Positions 44,710 through 52,830 of a stretch of 64,000 bases of DNA are shown here, in pieces; position 1 is the stretch's first letter, and each line of letters starts with the position of its first letter. The stretch covers positions 2,501,001 to 2,565,000 of the forward strand of contig NC_015275.1 in NCBI RefSeq assembly GCF_000178835.2, in the 5' to 3' direction. This DNA is from Cellulosilyticum lentocellum DSM 5427. GTDB taxonomy: Bacteria; Bacillota; Clostridia; Lachnospirales; Cellulosilyticaceae. The notes below the pieces were generated by a model. That model had not been told where the DNA came from, made no database searches, and saw only the letters and a list, made by a program, of their open reading frames with translations. Both the position numbers and the translations under genes were made by a program.

Positions 44710-46221
44710 ATGTTCTGTAAATTAAACAGTTACTCATTAAATGGTATAGATGCCTTACCGATAGAAGTAGAAATTGACCTACATGATGGTCTTCCAGGAT
44801 TTGATATTGTTGGTCTCCCTGACTCCGCAGTCAAAGAAGCCAAGGAACGAGTTAAAAGTGCTATAAAAAATAGTGGCTATAAATTTCCTATCTGTCATAT
44901 CACCGTTAATTTAGCACCAGCTGACATCAAAAAAGAAGGAAGCTTGTATGACCTTCCTATTGCCTTAGGCTTATTATGTTGTTTAGGAGAATTCTCACCA
45001 ACAAACTTAGAACACAAATATTTTATAGGTGAACTTGCTTTAGATGGTACACTACGTAGTGTTAGAGGATTATTACCCTTATTATGTGAAGTAAATCAAT
45101 CTGATGAATGTATTATTCCTATAGGAAATGAACCTGAAGGAAGTTTAGTTCCTAGCACCGTTATTAAACTAGCTAGACATCTAAATGAAGTGGTTGACTC
45201 TGTAAAAGGCAACCTTCATTTACCTTTATGTAGCAAACAATCTTCTCATTTACCAGAGTTAACTCACTCTATAGATTTTGCTGATGTCAGAGGTCAAGAA
45301 GCAGCCAAAAGAGGTCTTATGATTGCTGCAGCTGGTTATCATAATACTCTTTTAATTGGCGCTCCTGGTTCTGGCAAAACTATGCTTGCCAAAAGACTTC
45401 CTACTATTCTTCCTCCTTTAACAGAAAAGGAATGTATAGAAGTCACAAAGATTTATAGCGTTGCACATCTCCTAGCAGACTGTGAAATTATAAAGAATCG
45501 TCCTTTTCGTTCTCCCCATCATACCATTTCTCCATTAGGTTTAACGGGTGGAGGTGCTCATCCCAAACCAGGTGAAATGAGCCTTGCTCATTTAGGTATT
45601 CTTTTTCTAGATGAACTCTTAGAATTTAATAGGCACACATTAGATTTGCTACGCCAACCTATAGAAGAACATCGCATCGTTCTTTCTCGTGCCCAGTTGA
45701 CCCTTACCTACCCTGCTAACTTTCTATTCCTTGCTTCAACGAACCCTTGTCCTTGTGGTTACTATCCAGATACACAAAAATGTAGTTGTAGCTTATCTAG
45801 TATAAAAAAATACTTATCTAAATTATCAGGTCCTCTTATTGACCGTATTGACATTCATTTAGAAACCCATGTGCCTTCTATTAGCGAATTTAAAGACACT
45901 CTACCTCTTTCCTCAAAAGAAATGGTCAAAAAAGTAATGTTAGCCCATAAACAACAAACTATTCGTTACCAAGACTATCCTTTTGATTATAATAGTCAAA
46001 TTCCTCCTTCACTGATTAAGCGTTTTTGTTCACTTACATCCGAGGGAGAAACTTTGTTAAATCAGTGGTTCTCTCAAACTAAAGCCAGTATCCGTGCTTA
46101 TGATAAAATTTTGCGTCTATCACGTACCCTTGCTGATTTAGAAGAAGCAACTCAAATTACCTCAACTCATATTGCTGAAGCACTTCAATATCGCTTACTA
46201 GACCGACACTTTTGGGCATAA
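44710..46221 (+). CDS. comM: Mg-chelatase-like AAA+ protein ComM/YifB
   Basis: A 503-residue YifB/ComM family protein. ComM is a hexameric helicase that promotes branch migration during transformation. The N-terminal domain has LPGFDIVGLPDSAVKEAKER, a Lon-protease-like fold. The AAA+ domain has Walker A GAPGSGKTMLAKR, Walker B GILFLDELLEFN and STNPCPCGYY. The ATG is preceded by AAAGGAT. It diverges from dprA, another transformation gene, and converges on nrdR. Confidence 0.92.
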   Translation: MFCKLNSYSLNGIDALPIEVEIDLHDGLPGFDIVGLPDSAVKEAKERVKSAIKNSGYKFPICHITVNLAPADIKKEGSLYDLPIALGLLCCLGEFSPTNLEHKYFIGELALDGTLRSVRGLLPLLCEVNQSDECIIPIGNEPEGSLVPSTVIKLARHLNEVVDSVKGNLHLPLCSKQSSHLPELTHSIDFADVRGQEAAKRGLMIAAAGYHNTLLIGAPGSGKTMLAKRLPTILPPLTEKECIEVTKIYSVAHLLADCEIIKNRPFRSPHHTISPLGLTGGGAHPKPGEMSLAHLGILFLDELLEFNRHTLDLLRQPIEEHRIVLSRAQLTLTYPANFLFLASTNPCPCGYYPDTQKCSCSLSSIKKYLSKLSGPLIDRIDIHLETHVPSISEFKDTLPLSSKEMVKKVMLAHKQQTIRYQDYPFDYNSQIPPSLIKRFCSLTSEGETLLNQWFSQTKASIRAYDKILRLSRTLADLEEATQITSTHIAEALQYRLLDRHFWA

Positions 46222-46256
46222 AAAAAGAGTTATTAAACCTATAATAACCCTTTATC
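46221..46256. terminator. Bidirectional terminator between comM and nrdR
   Basis: AAAGAGTTATTA (46224-46235) and TAATAACCCTTT (46242-46253) pair with one wobble. The hairpin touches the stop codons of both convergent genes. Confidence 0.75.
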
Positions 46257-46710
46257 GTTTTAACTTTTTTATATTTTCTAATTCTGTAATAAATTCATCA
46301 ATACAAACAAATTGTTTATAAACAGATGCAAATCGAATATAAGATACCTCATCTAGATTTTTTAAAGCTTGCATTGTCATTTCACCGATTTCAGTAGAAG
46401 AGACTTCTTTTTTTTCACCATTACAAATCTGATTTTCAATGGTATCTACTAAATCCTCAATTTGCTCAATAGAGATATTTCTTTTATTACAAGAACGAAG
46501 TATTCCTTTAAACAACTTATCTCTTTCAAATACTTCTCTACTCTTATCACGCTTAATCACAACTAGAGGAATGGATTCTATTTTTTCATATGTAGTAAAA
46601 CGCTTGTTGCAGCTTTCACACTGTCTCCTTCTTCTAATAGAATCATTTTCATTAACAGGTCTAGAGTTTAATACCTTAGAGGTACTATACCCACAATATG
46701 GACACTTCAT
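46252..46710 (-). CDS. nrdR: Transcriptional repressor NrdR
   Basis: NrdR represses ribonucleotide reductase genes, sensing ATP/dATP. The 152-residue protein has an N-terminal zinc ribbon (C3, C6, C31, C34) with a basic RRRRQCESC stretch, and an ATP-cone domain (about 48-138: VVIKRDKSREVFERDKLFKG). GGGGG lies about 9 nt before the ATG. A good sigma-A promoter lies upstream. No ribonucleotide reductase gene is in the window. Confidence 0.96.
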   Translation of the reverse strand: MKCPYCGYSTSKVLNSRPVNENDSIRRRRQCESCNKRFTTYEKIESIPLVVIKRDKSREVFERDKLFKGILRSCNKRNISIEQIEDLVDTIENQICNGEKKEVSSTEIGEMTMQALKNLDEVSYIRFASVYKQFVCIDEFITELENIKKLKR

Positions 46711-46743
46711 GATGTTGACTCCCCCTTTTATATATATGACAAG

Positions 46744-46771
46744 ATTATCACAATATGAAAATAAAAGTCAA
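46744..46771 (-). promoter_or_regulatory. Sigma-A promoter of nrdR
   Basis: On the minus strand -35 TTGACT (46766-46771), a 16-bp spacer and -10 GATAAT (46744-46749) lie about 34 nt before the nrdR ATG. Confidence 0.7.
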
Positions 46772-46874
46772 TACTCACTTACTTTTAAACAATCTTCACC
46801 TATCTCTTTTACTTTCTCTAAAGAATAGCATATTCTGGATGCTTGCTAACCCCCCTATTATCTTTCCTTATTTA

Positions 46875-46905
46875 GGTACAATTAATTTATTAATTGTACC
46901 TTTTT
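46875..46905 (+). terminator. Terminator-like hairpin on the plus strand in the nrdR-sigG gap
   Basis: GGTACAATTAA (46875-46885) and TTAATTGTACC (46890-46900) with loop TTTA are followed by TTTTTCC on the plus strand. The minus-strand tail (TAAATAAGG) is poor, although sigG would be the natural user. The 288-nt gap holds nothing else beyond the nrdR promoter. Confidence 0.55.
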
Positions 46906-46998
46906 CCTATCTCATTTGATGTCACATAGATAACTCAGCCTTAGATTAGATTTTTATGTTTCATATCTACTATACGTAGTCTCACTAATCCCCTTCCC

Positions 46999-47772
46999 TT
47001 AAATATATTTCTTCATATGTTTAAGGGCCGTTTTTTCTAATCTAGAAACCTGTGCTTGAGAAATACCAATTTCATTAGCTACCTCCATTTGTGTTTTACC
47101 CGCGAAAAATCTCAGCATCAAAATTTGTTTTTCTCTATCATTAATACGTTTCATTGCTTCTTTTAATGCAATATTCTCTAACCATACGTCATCTTGATTT
47201 TTATCATCGCTTACTTGATCCATAATATAAAGTGTATCACTTTCATCATGATAAACTGGTTCAAAAAGGGAAATAGGATCTTGAATAGCATCTAATGCAA
47301 ATACAATATCTTCTTTTTTTATACCTAATTCATCTGCAATTTCTTGAACTGTAGGCTCCTTAGCGTTTTTTCGTGTTAATTGTTCCTTTGTTTGAAGGGC
47401 TTTATAAGCTGTATCTCTTAGAGAACGACTTACTCTAATGGCATTATTATCTCTTAAGTAACGTCTAATCTCCCCAATAATCATAGGTACTGCATAAGTA
47501 GAAAACCTTACATTTTGCGTAACATCAAAATTATCAATAGCCTTAATAAGGCCTATACACCCTACTTGAAATAAATCATCTACATGTTCACCACGATTAT
47601 TAAATCGTTGAATAACACTTAGTACAAGTCTTAAATTGCCCCTAATATATTCTTCCCTCGCTTTATTATCTCCTTGTTCAATAAGCTTAAAAAGTGTTTC
47701 TTTTTGCTCGTTTGTCAAAATGGGTAACTTAGCTGTATTAACTCCGCATATTTCTACTTTATTTATAGCCAT
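46999..47772 (-). CDS. sigG: RNA polymerase sigma factor SigG (late forespore)
   Basis: Sigma-G drives late forespore genes. The 257-residue protein begins MAINKVEICGVNTAKLPIL, a typical SigG N-terminus. Region 2 (GNLRLVLSVIQRF, DDLFQVGCIGLIKAIDNFD), region 3 and the region 4 helix-turn-helix (GKTQMEVANEIGISQAQVSRLEK) are intact. AGGAGG lies 8 nt before the ATG. It follows sigE, the standard spoIIGA-sigE-sigG order. A forespore-type promoter lies in the gap between sigE and sigG. Confidence 0.97.
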   Translation of the reverse strand: MAINKVEICGVNTAKLPILTNEQKETLFKLIEQGDNKAREEYIRGNLRLVLSVIQRFNNRGEHVDDLFQVGCIGLIKAIDNFDVTQNVRFSTYAVPMIIGEIRRYLRDNNAIRVSRSLRDTAYKALQTKEQLTRKNAKEPTVQEIADELGIKKEDIVFALDAIQDPISLFEPVYHDESDTLYIMDQVSDDKNQDDVWLENIALKEAMKRINDREKQILMLRFFAGKTQMEVANEIGISQAQVSRLEKTALKHMKKYI

Positions 47773-47821
47773 ATCTATTGCCTCCTAGGAATACTATTTA
47801 AGCATAGGTAAAGTCAATAAA

Positions 47822-47850
47822 TATGTTCTCCATTAACGTTAGAAATATAC
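47822..47850 (-). promoter_or_regulatory. Candidate sigma-F/sigma-G promoter of sigG
   Basis: On the minus strand GTATA (47846-47850) and GGAGAACATA (47822-47831) resemble the forespore pattern (GYATA; GGnnAnAnTR), with a 14-bp spacer that is one or two short. CATATTTA within it could also act as a sigma-G -10 box. Confidence 0.45.
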
Positions 47851-47856
47851 TCTCTT

Positions 47857-48612
47857 TTAACTCATTCTATTAATTTCCTTTTTTAATCTTAATATAATTT
47901 TCTTTTCTAGTCTTGAAATATAAGATTGAGATATTCCCAATAGATCAGCCACTTCTTTTTGTGTCTTTTCTTTTCCTTGAGGCGTAAATCCAAATCTTAA
48001 TTCAACAATCTCCCTTTCACGATCCGTTAACTTAAGTAGTGCTTGTTTAAGTAACTTTTTATCAACTTCTTCTTCAATATTCCGATAAATAATATCAGGT
48101 TCTGTTCCTAATATATCAGAAAGGAGTAACTCATTCCCATCCCAATCTACATTTAAAGGTTCATCGATTGATACTTCTGTTTTAAGCTTATTGGTACGCC
48201 TTAAAAACATTAAAATCTCATTTTCAATACATCTAGAAGCATAAGTTGCCAACTTAATTTTTTTGCAAGGCTTAAAGGTATTAATGGACTTAATAAGACC
48301 AATTGTTCCTATTGAAATTAAATCCTCCATATAAATACCTGTATTTTCAAACTTTCTGGCAATGTACACAACTAGGCGCAAATTTCGCTCAATTAAAGTT
48401 GTTTTTATCGCTTTAATCTCTTCTTCTTGCTCTGCAAATTCTATTAGCTTTTGAATAAGAATTTCTTCTTCATCTCGCGATAAAGGAGGTGGTAACACCT
48501 CACTTCCACCAATATAATGAACTGCTTTTTTCCTTTTTAGCAAAAAGCTATACCACAGCTCCCTCCATTTCTTCTTAACCTTTTTTAATATACTATTAAT
48601 ATACCTAGTCAT
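47857..48612 (-). CDS. sigE: RNA polymerase sigma factor SigE precursor (mother cell)
   Basis: Sigma-E directs early mother-cell transcription. It is made as pro-sigma-E: the first roughly 30 residues are a basic, amphipathic pro-region, and SpoIIGA cleaves near VHYIGG. Region 2 ([20 protein letters not shown], then [17 protein letters not shown]) and region 4 ([20 protein letters not shown]) are intact. Length is 251. The ATG overlaps the spoIIGA stop codon by one base (TAATG), so protease and substrate are translationally coupled. Confidence 0.97.
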   Translation of the reverse strand: MTRYINSILKKVKKKWRELWYSFLLKRKKAVHYIGGSEVLPPPLSRDEEEILIQKLIEFAEQEEEIKAIKTTLIERNLRLVVYIARKFENTGIYMEDLISIGTIGLIKSINTFKPCKKIKLATYASRCIENEILMFLRRTNKLKTEVSIDEPLNVDWDGNELLLSDILGTEPDIIYRNIEEEVDKKLLKQALLKLTDREREIVELRFGFTPQGKEKTQKEVADLLGISQSYISRLEKKIILRLKKEINRMS

Positions 48613-49490
48613 TATCCAACCTCCCCTATAATATATTCTGGATGTAATAGTGCTTTATAACTATGATCATTGAAAAGAGGCATTTGTGCTATGCCAATAA
48701 TGCATTTATTAAAATGCCTTTGTGTAGACATTTTTTCAAGAATCATTTCATCAATTTCTACGCCTAAAATCATACCGGATTCACACCCTATACTATTAAA
48801 CGGAATAAGATGTTTGATTATATCATCATCAAGTTGCTCTAACTCTACTAAATGATCTGAAAACCTTTCGAAAAACTTCTGCTCTTCTTCTGTGAAAAGC
48901 CCTTTAACCATATCATATTCAACTACGATAACCGGTTGATGCGTAATTGGTGTGTATAAACAGTTTCCTGTATCTAGTAATGCCCTTAACATAACTTTCT
49001 TATCTTTTTGAATGAATTGAAGTTGATATTCAAAAGTAGGTAAAATAAAACGCCTTCTTATATAATAAAAAGATGTATAAAAAGTGAAACCCATTATTAC
49101 GCCTATACCTATAAGCATGAATATATTGAGTTCACTAATAGCTCTACTATCATAGCCCAACATATACCATAAACTAAAAGTAGTTCCTCCTAACAATGCA
49201 GCTACTAACATTGATAATGAATAATATTTAAGTAATTGTCTGATATGAATAGGTCTAAAAATATAAAGAATAGGAAAAACAGGAATAAAAAATGAATAAA
49301 TGCTATAAGGTACATACTGCAAAAACGGGACTACAATTAACATACAGTACAAAACAGCTGCTAATAGGCCTCCTACTATCATCCTTTTTACCTTAACAGG
49401 CTGATTAATAAGCATGGACACAATCCAGAATATAATTGTATCCATAATAAAATTAATACAAAATAAAACATCCATGTAAACAACATACAT
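48612..49490 (-). CDS. spoIIGA: Pro-sigma-E processing protease SpoIIGA
   Basis: SpoIIGA is a membrane aspartic protease that activates pro-sigma-E after a signal from the forespore. The N-terminal half (about 1-145) has five hydrophobic helices. The C-terminal protease domain contains [12 protein letters not shown] with catalytic D173, then [14 protein letters not shown]. The 292-residue length matches the family. GAGGTG lies about 5 nt before the ATG. It precedes sigE with a one-base overlap. Confidence 0.95.
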   Translation of the reverse strand: MYVVYMDVLFCINFIMDTIIFWIVSMLINQPVKVKRMIVGGLLAAVLYCMLIVVPFLQYVPYSIYSFFIPVFPILYIFRPIHIRQLLKYYSLSMLVAALLGGTTFSLWYMLGYDSRAISELNIFMLIGIGVIMGFTFYTSFYYIRRRFILPTFEYQLQFIQKDKKVMLRALLDTGNCLYTPITHQPVIVVEYDMVKGLFTEEEQKFFERFSDHLVELEQLDDDIIKHLIPFNSIGCESGMILGVEIDEMILEKMSTQRHFNKCIIGIAQMPLFNDHSYKALLHPEYIIGEVG

Positions 49491-49529
49491 ATGTACACCT
49501 CATCTACAGCTTTTTCCTTAGACATTCTC

Positions 49530-49562
49530 ATTTTAAAGGATAAGGCTTACAAATTTTGTAAA
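49530..49562 (-). promoter_or_regulatory. Candidate Spo0A-type promoter of spoIIGA-sigE
   Basis: On the minus strand TTTACA (49557-49562) and TAAAAT (49530-49535) are 21 bp apart. The Bacillus spoIIG promoter also has an over-long (22-bp) spacer and needs Spo0A. No perfect Spo0A box is seen (TGTCTAA, one mismatch, lies closer to the gene). Confidence 0.35.
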
Positions 49563-49580
49563 AACTCTAGAGTGAATAAA

Positions 49581-49611
49581 AAAAAAGATACGACAATATC
49601 GTATCTTTTTT
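49581..49611 (-). terminator. Intrinsic terminator of ftsZ
   Basis: AAAAAAGATACGA (49581-49593) and TCGTATCTTTTTT (49599-49611) form a perfect 13-bp stem with a CAATA loop. On the minus strand nine T follow the stem. It starts 8 nt after the ftsZ stop codon and closes the division cluster. Confidence 0.92.
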
Positions 49612-49619
49612 GAATGTTT

Positions 49620-50732
49620 TTATCGATTTCTTCTTAAGAATTGAGGAATTTCCACTTGAATATCTTTAATCGGTGTAAACTTTGTTTCCTCAACATGAGC
49701 TGTAGTTGCTTTTTGCGTTTGTACTGGCGTTTCTTCTTTTGTTGCTTGAACTGGTTTGAATGTATTAAGACTTACATCATGATTTTGAAAGTCTGTAGCA
49801 ATAACTGTAATTATAATTTCTTCACCAAGATTTTCATTAATAGATGTACCAAAAATAATTTCAGCATCTGGATCAACAGCTTCTCTAATAAGCCCCATAC
49901 CTACATTAGCTTCCATCAGTCCTAAAGACTCACCACCACACATATTAACAAGTACACAACGTGCACCATCAATGCTTGTATCTAGTAAAGGACTACTAAT
50001 TGCATATTTAACAGCTTCTTCTGCACGATTTTCGCCTGTTGCGCGTCCAATACCCATATGGGCTACACCTTTATTATTCATAATTGTACGTACGTCTGCA
50101 AAATCAAGGTTAATAATACCTGGGTTTGAAATTAAATCTGTAATCCCCTGTACACCTTGTTGTAATACATCGTCGGCCTTACTAAATGCGTCCACCATCG
50201 TTGTCTTCTTATCAATAACTTGTAAAATTTTATCATTTGGGATAACAACTAAAGTATCTACATTTTGCTTAAGCTCTGCAATACCTTTCTCTGCATTAAT
50301 CATTCTTTTGCGACCTTCAAAACTAAATGGCTTAGTCACTACACCAACTGTTAAAATACCTTCTTCTTTTGCAATACTCGCAATAACTGGTGCTGCACCT
50401 GTACCTGTACCACCACCCATTCCGGCTGTGATAAATAGCATATCTGCGCCTTTAATAGCTGTTAGTATCTCCTCACGACTTTCCTCTGCTGATTTTGTAC
50501 CAATTTCTGGATTAGCGCCTGCTCCAAGTCCACGTGTCATTTTTTCACCAATCTGAATTTTGGCTGGTGCACCTGATCTAGCCAGTGCTTGATGATCTGT
50601 ATTAACAGTAATAAATTCAACACCTTCAAGACCTTTTTCAATCATTCTATCTACAGCGTTATTACCGCCACCACCTACACCAATAACTTTTATTTGAGCA
50701 CCTTGTAATTCATTTTCCCATATTTCGAGCAA
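49620..50732 (-). CDS. ftsZ: Cell-division protein FtsZ
   Basis: FtsZ is the tubulin-like GTPase that forms the division ring. The 370-residue protein has the N-terminal [10 protein letters not shown] motif, the tubulin signature GGGTGTG at 106-112, and a short conserved C-terminal peptide ([12 protein letters not shown]) that binds SepF or FtsA. It starts at TTG (50732), supported by GGGGGAG 6-7 nt upstream and the MLEI-type N-terminus usual in clostridia. It is the last gene of the cluster, directly after ftsQ; there is no ftsA between. Confidence 0.98.
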   Translation of the reverse strand: MLEIWENELQGAQIKVIGVGGGGNNAVDRMIEKGLEGVEFITVNTDHQALARSGAPAKIQIGEKMTRGLGAGANPEIGTKSAEESREEILTAIKGADMLFITAGMGGGTGTGAAPVIASIAKEEGILTVGVVTKPFSFEGRKRMINAEKGIAELKQNVDTLVVIPNDKILQVIDKKTTMVDAFSKADDVLQQGVQGITDLISNPGIINLDFADVRTIMNNKGVAHMGIGRATGENRAEEAVKYAISSPLLDTSIDGARCVLVNMCGGESLGLMEANVGMGLIREAVDPDAEIIFGTSINENLGEEIIITVIATDFQNHDVSLNTFKPVQATKEETPVQTQKATTAHVEETKFTPIKDIQVEIPQFLRRNR

Positions 50733-50786
50733 AGTAGTCTCCCCCTTTATCTGAAGTATCTTTATTTATTTTTAGCCTTATCTTTT

Positions 50787-51503
50787 CTATGTAATGGGAT
50801 TTAAAAAAGCTTCACCTCTTTTTGCAAAAGTGCTTAAATCTAAAATACCCATATTATACTCTGCATGAACCTTGATAAGTACTTCGATTTTTTTGTCAAA
50901 ATCACTTATATCACCCATTATAACATTTAACTTATCAACATACAAGTGAATTTCTTCTAGGTTGTATACATCAATTTTACTCACTTCTTTTATATACTGA
51001 TGCTTTTCTAGATAACGTATAACTTCTGTTGCACAAAGCCACTCTTCATTATTCTGGATAGGTAGTACTTCTCCTATTTTGAAACTTTCAAACTTTAATC
51101 CCTGAATAATCGGAAGTTCATGATACATTTTAGGACTTTGCTCAATAACCTGTGCATTTTCATTTAAACAAATATAATTTCCCGAAAACTCAACATATGC
51201 AAATGGTGACTTTTCTACAACATCTATCTCCAATTTACCAGGAAAAATATAATTAAGTTTTACCTCTTTTATATATGGCAATTCTAAGAGCTGCTTCTTT
51301 GCTTCATTAAAAGATAAATCAAAAAAATGCTTTTTTTGAACACCTGCTGTTTGTATAATATCTTCAGCTGTATAGAAATGATTGTTCTTAACTTGTATCT
51401 CATTAATATAAAAAATAGGCATCATAAAAAATAGGAGCAATATTAGCCCTATTATGATGCCTATATACAGTTTTCTTTTCTTCTTTTGTTGTTCCTTTTT
51501 CAA
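50787..51503 (-). CDS. ftsQ: Cell-division protein FtsQ/DivIB
   Basis: FtsQ (DivIB) is a bitopic membrane protein of the divisome that works with FtsL and DivIC to activate septal synthesis. The 238-residue protein has a basic cytoplasmic tail, one membrane helix (about 12-30), then the POTRA domain (INEIQVKNNHFYTAEDIIQ, VKLNYIFPGKLEIDVVEKSP) and a beta domain. It starts at TTG (51503), with AAGGAG upstream inside the end of murA. Gene order murA-ftsQ-ftsZ is clear. The symbol divIB is also used. Confidence 0.9.
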   Translation of the reverse strand: MKKEQQKKKRKLYIGIIIGLILLLFFMMPIFYINEIQVKNNHFYTAEDIIQTAGVQKKHFFDLSFNEAKKQLLELPYIKEVKLNYIFPGKLEIDVVEKSPFAYVEFSGNYICLNENAQVIEQSPKMYHELPIIQGLKFESFKIGEVLPIQNNEEWLCATEVIRYLEKHQYIKEVSKIDVYNLEEIHLYVDKLNVIMGDISDFDKKIEVLIKVHAEYNMGILDLSTFAKRGEAFLNPIT

Positions 51504-51509
51504 CTGTAA

Positions 51510-52757
51510 CTACTCCTTCTCTTGTATCTGTGCACCTAGAGAGCTTAAATCAGTTACTATATTTTGATAGCCTCTTTTGATATAGTGGATTTGATTTACA
51601 ATGCTATAACCTTCTGCAGCTAGGCCCGCTAAAACAAGCGCCGCCCCTCCTCTTAAATCAGTAGCATTAACCTTTGCTCCCATCAAATGTGTAGGCATAA
51701 TATAAGCCTCATTGTCTTCCACATGAATTTTAGCACCCATCTTCATTAATTCATAAGCTGGTTTAAAACGTGCTTCAAATAAATTTTCTTTAATTCTACT
51801 TGGCGACTCACAAGTACAAAGGAGTGCCATCATTTGCGATTGCATATCTGTCGGATAACCTGGATAAGGCTCAGTGATTAATTCTATACCCTTTAAATGA
51901 GTAGGTGCCATTAAACTTACTTCATTACTGCTCGCCTTAATATGGCACCCTACTTCCTCTAACTTTTTAATAATTGTATCTAAATGTTCAATGCGTATGT
52001 CTTTTAGGGTAATATTCCCTCTGGTGATTGCTGCCGCCACCAAATACGTACCTGCTATGATACGATCTGGAATAACACGGTAGTTAACACCACCTAATTT
52101 TTTTACTCCTTGAATCTTAATCATTTCTGTCCCAGCTCCAGTAATATTGGCACCACAAGCCACAAGAAAATCTTGTAAATCAACAATTTCTGGTTCTTTA
52201 GCTGCATTATAAATCGTCGTATTGCCTTGTGCAAGCGTAGCAGCTAACATAATATTTTCTGTAGCTCCTACACTTGGTAAAGCAAGAGAAATCTCAGCGC
52301 CGTGAAGGTTTGAACTTTTACAAATAATTGTATCTTGCTGCTCTGTAATATGAACTCCCATTTGCTTTAATGCACTAAGATGTAAATCAATAGGTCTTGC
52401 ACCTAACTGACAACCACCTGGTTGACTAATACGGGCTTCCCCGCATCTTCCTATTAGGGCTCCTAGTAAAATAATGGACGAACGCATTTTTTTGACTAAT
52501 TCTTCACTAATGTCACAGTTCTGCAAAGTACTTGTATGAATCATCAAGTTCTCTTGTTCCCATTCTACTTTACAACCTAATTGCTTCAATATTTCTATCA
52601 TAATCTCCACATCTAATATCCTAGGACAATGTTGAAGATAAGTTATATTCCCACTTAGTAAAGTCGCTGCAATAATAGGAAGAACTGCATTTTTACTGCC
52701 ATCTATACACAGTTCACCTTCTAGACGCTTACCTCCATGAATAACATACTTACTCAT
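51510..52757 (-). CDS. murA: UDP-N-acetylglucosamine 1-carboxyvinyltransferase MurA
   Basis: MurA adds enolpyruvate to UDP-GlcNAc, the first committed step of peptidoglycan synthesis, and is the fosfomycin target. The 415-residue protein has the catalytic C116 in the loop ISQPGGCQLGARPIDLH, K22-N23 near the start (DGSKNAVLP) and DLRGGAALVLAGLAA near the C-terminus. Because Cys is present, fosfomycin sensitivity is expected. It stands where Bacillus has murG-murB; neither of those is in this window. Confidence 0.95.
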   Translation of the reverse strand: MSKYVIHGGKRLEGELCIDGSKNAVLPIIAATLLSGNITYLQHCPRILDVEIMIEILKQLGCKVEWEQENLMIHTSTLQNCDISEELVKKMRSSIILLGALIGRCGEARISQPGGCQLGARPIDLHLSALKQMGVHITEQQDTIICKSSNLHGAEISLALPSVGATENIMLAATLAQGNTTIYNAAKEPEIVDLQDFLVACGANITGAGTEMIKIQGVKKLGGVNYRVIPDRIIAGTYLVAAAITRGNITLKDIRIEHLDTIIKKLEEVGCHIKASSNEVSLMAPTHLKGIELITEPYPGYPTDMQSQMMALLCTCESPSRIKENLFEARFKPAYELMKMGAKIHVEDNEAYIMPTHLMGAKVNATDLRGGAALVLAGLAAEGYSIVNQIHYIKRGYQNIVTDLSSLGAQIQEKE

Positions 52758-52830
52758 TTAAGAGCACCTCCTGAAATAGGTAAGCTTCTATAAAACCATA
52801 TTATTCCAAGAAGTAGAAATATGTGACTTA

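Noticed and set aside
44603-44737. N-terminal extension of dprA by 45 codons
   Set aside because: It would overlap the divergent comM start, has no ribosome site, and the ATG at 44602 gives a normal DprA.
46439-46828. A 129-codon open frame on the plus strand opposite nrdR, ending just before a plus-strand terminator
   Set aside because: It has no ribosome site, its product shows no recognisable domain, and nrdR on the other strand is clearly the real gene.
49520-49530. TGTCTAA as a Spo0A box before spoIIGA
   Set aside because: One mismatch to a 7-bp site in AT-rich DNA is too weak to call.
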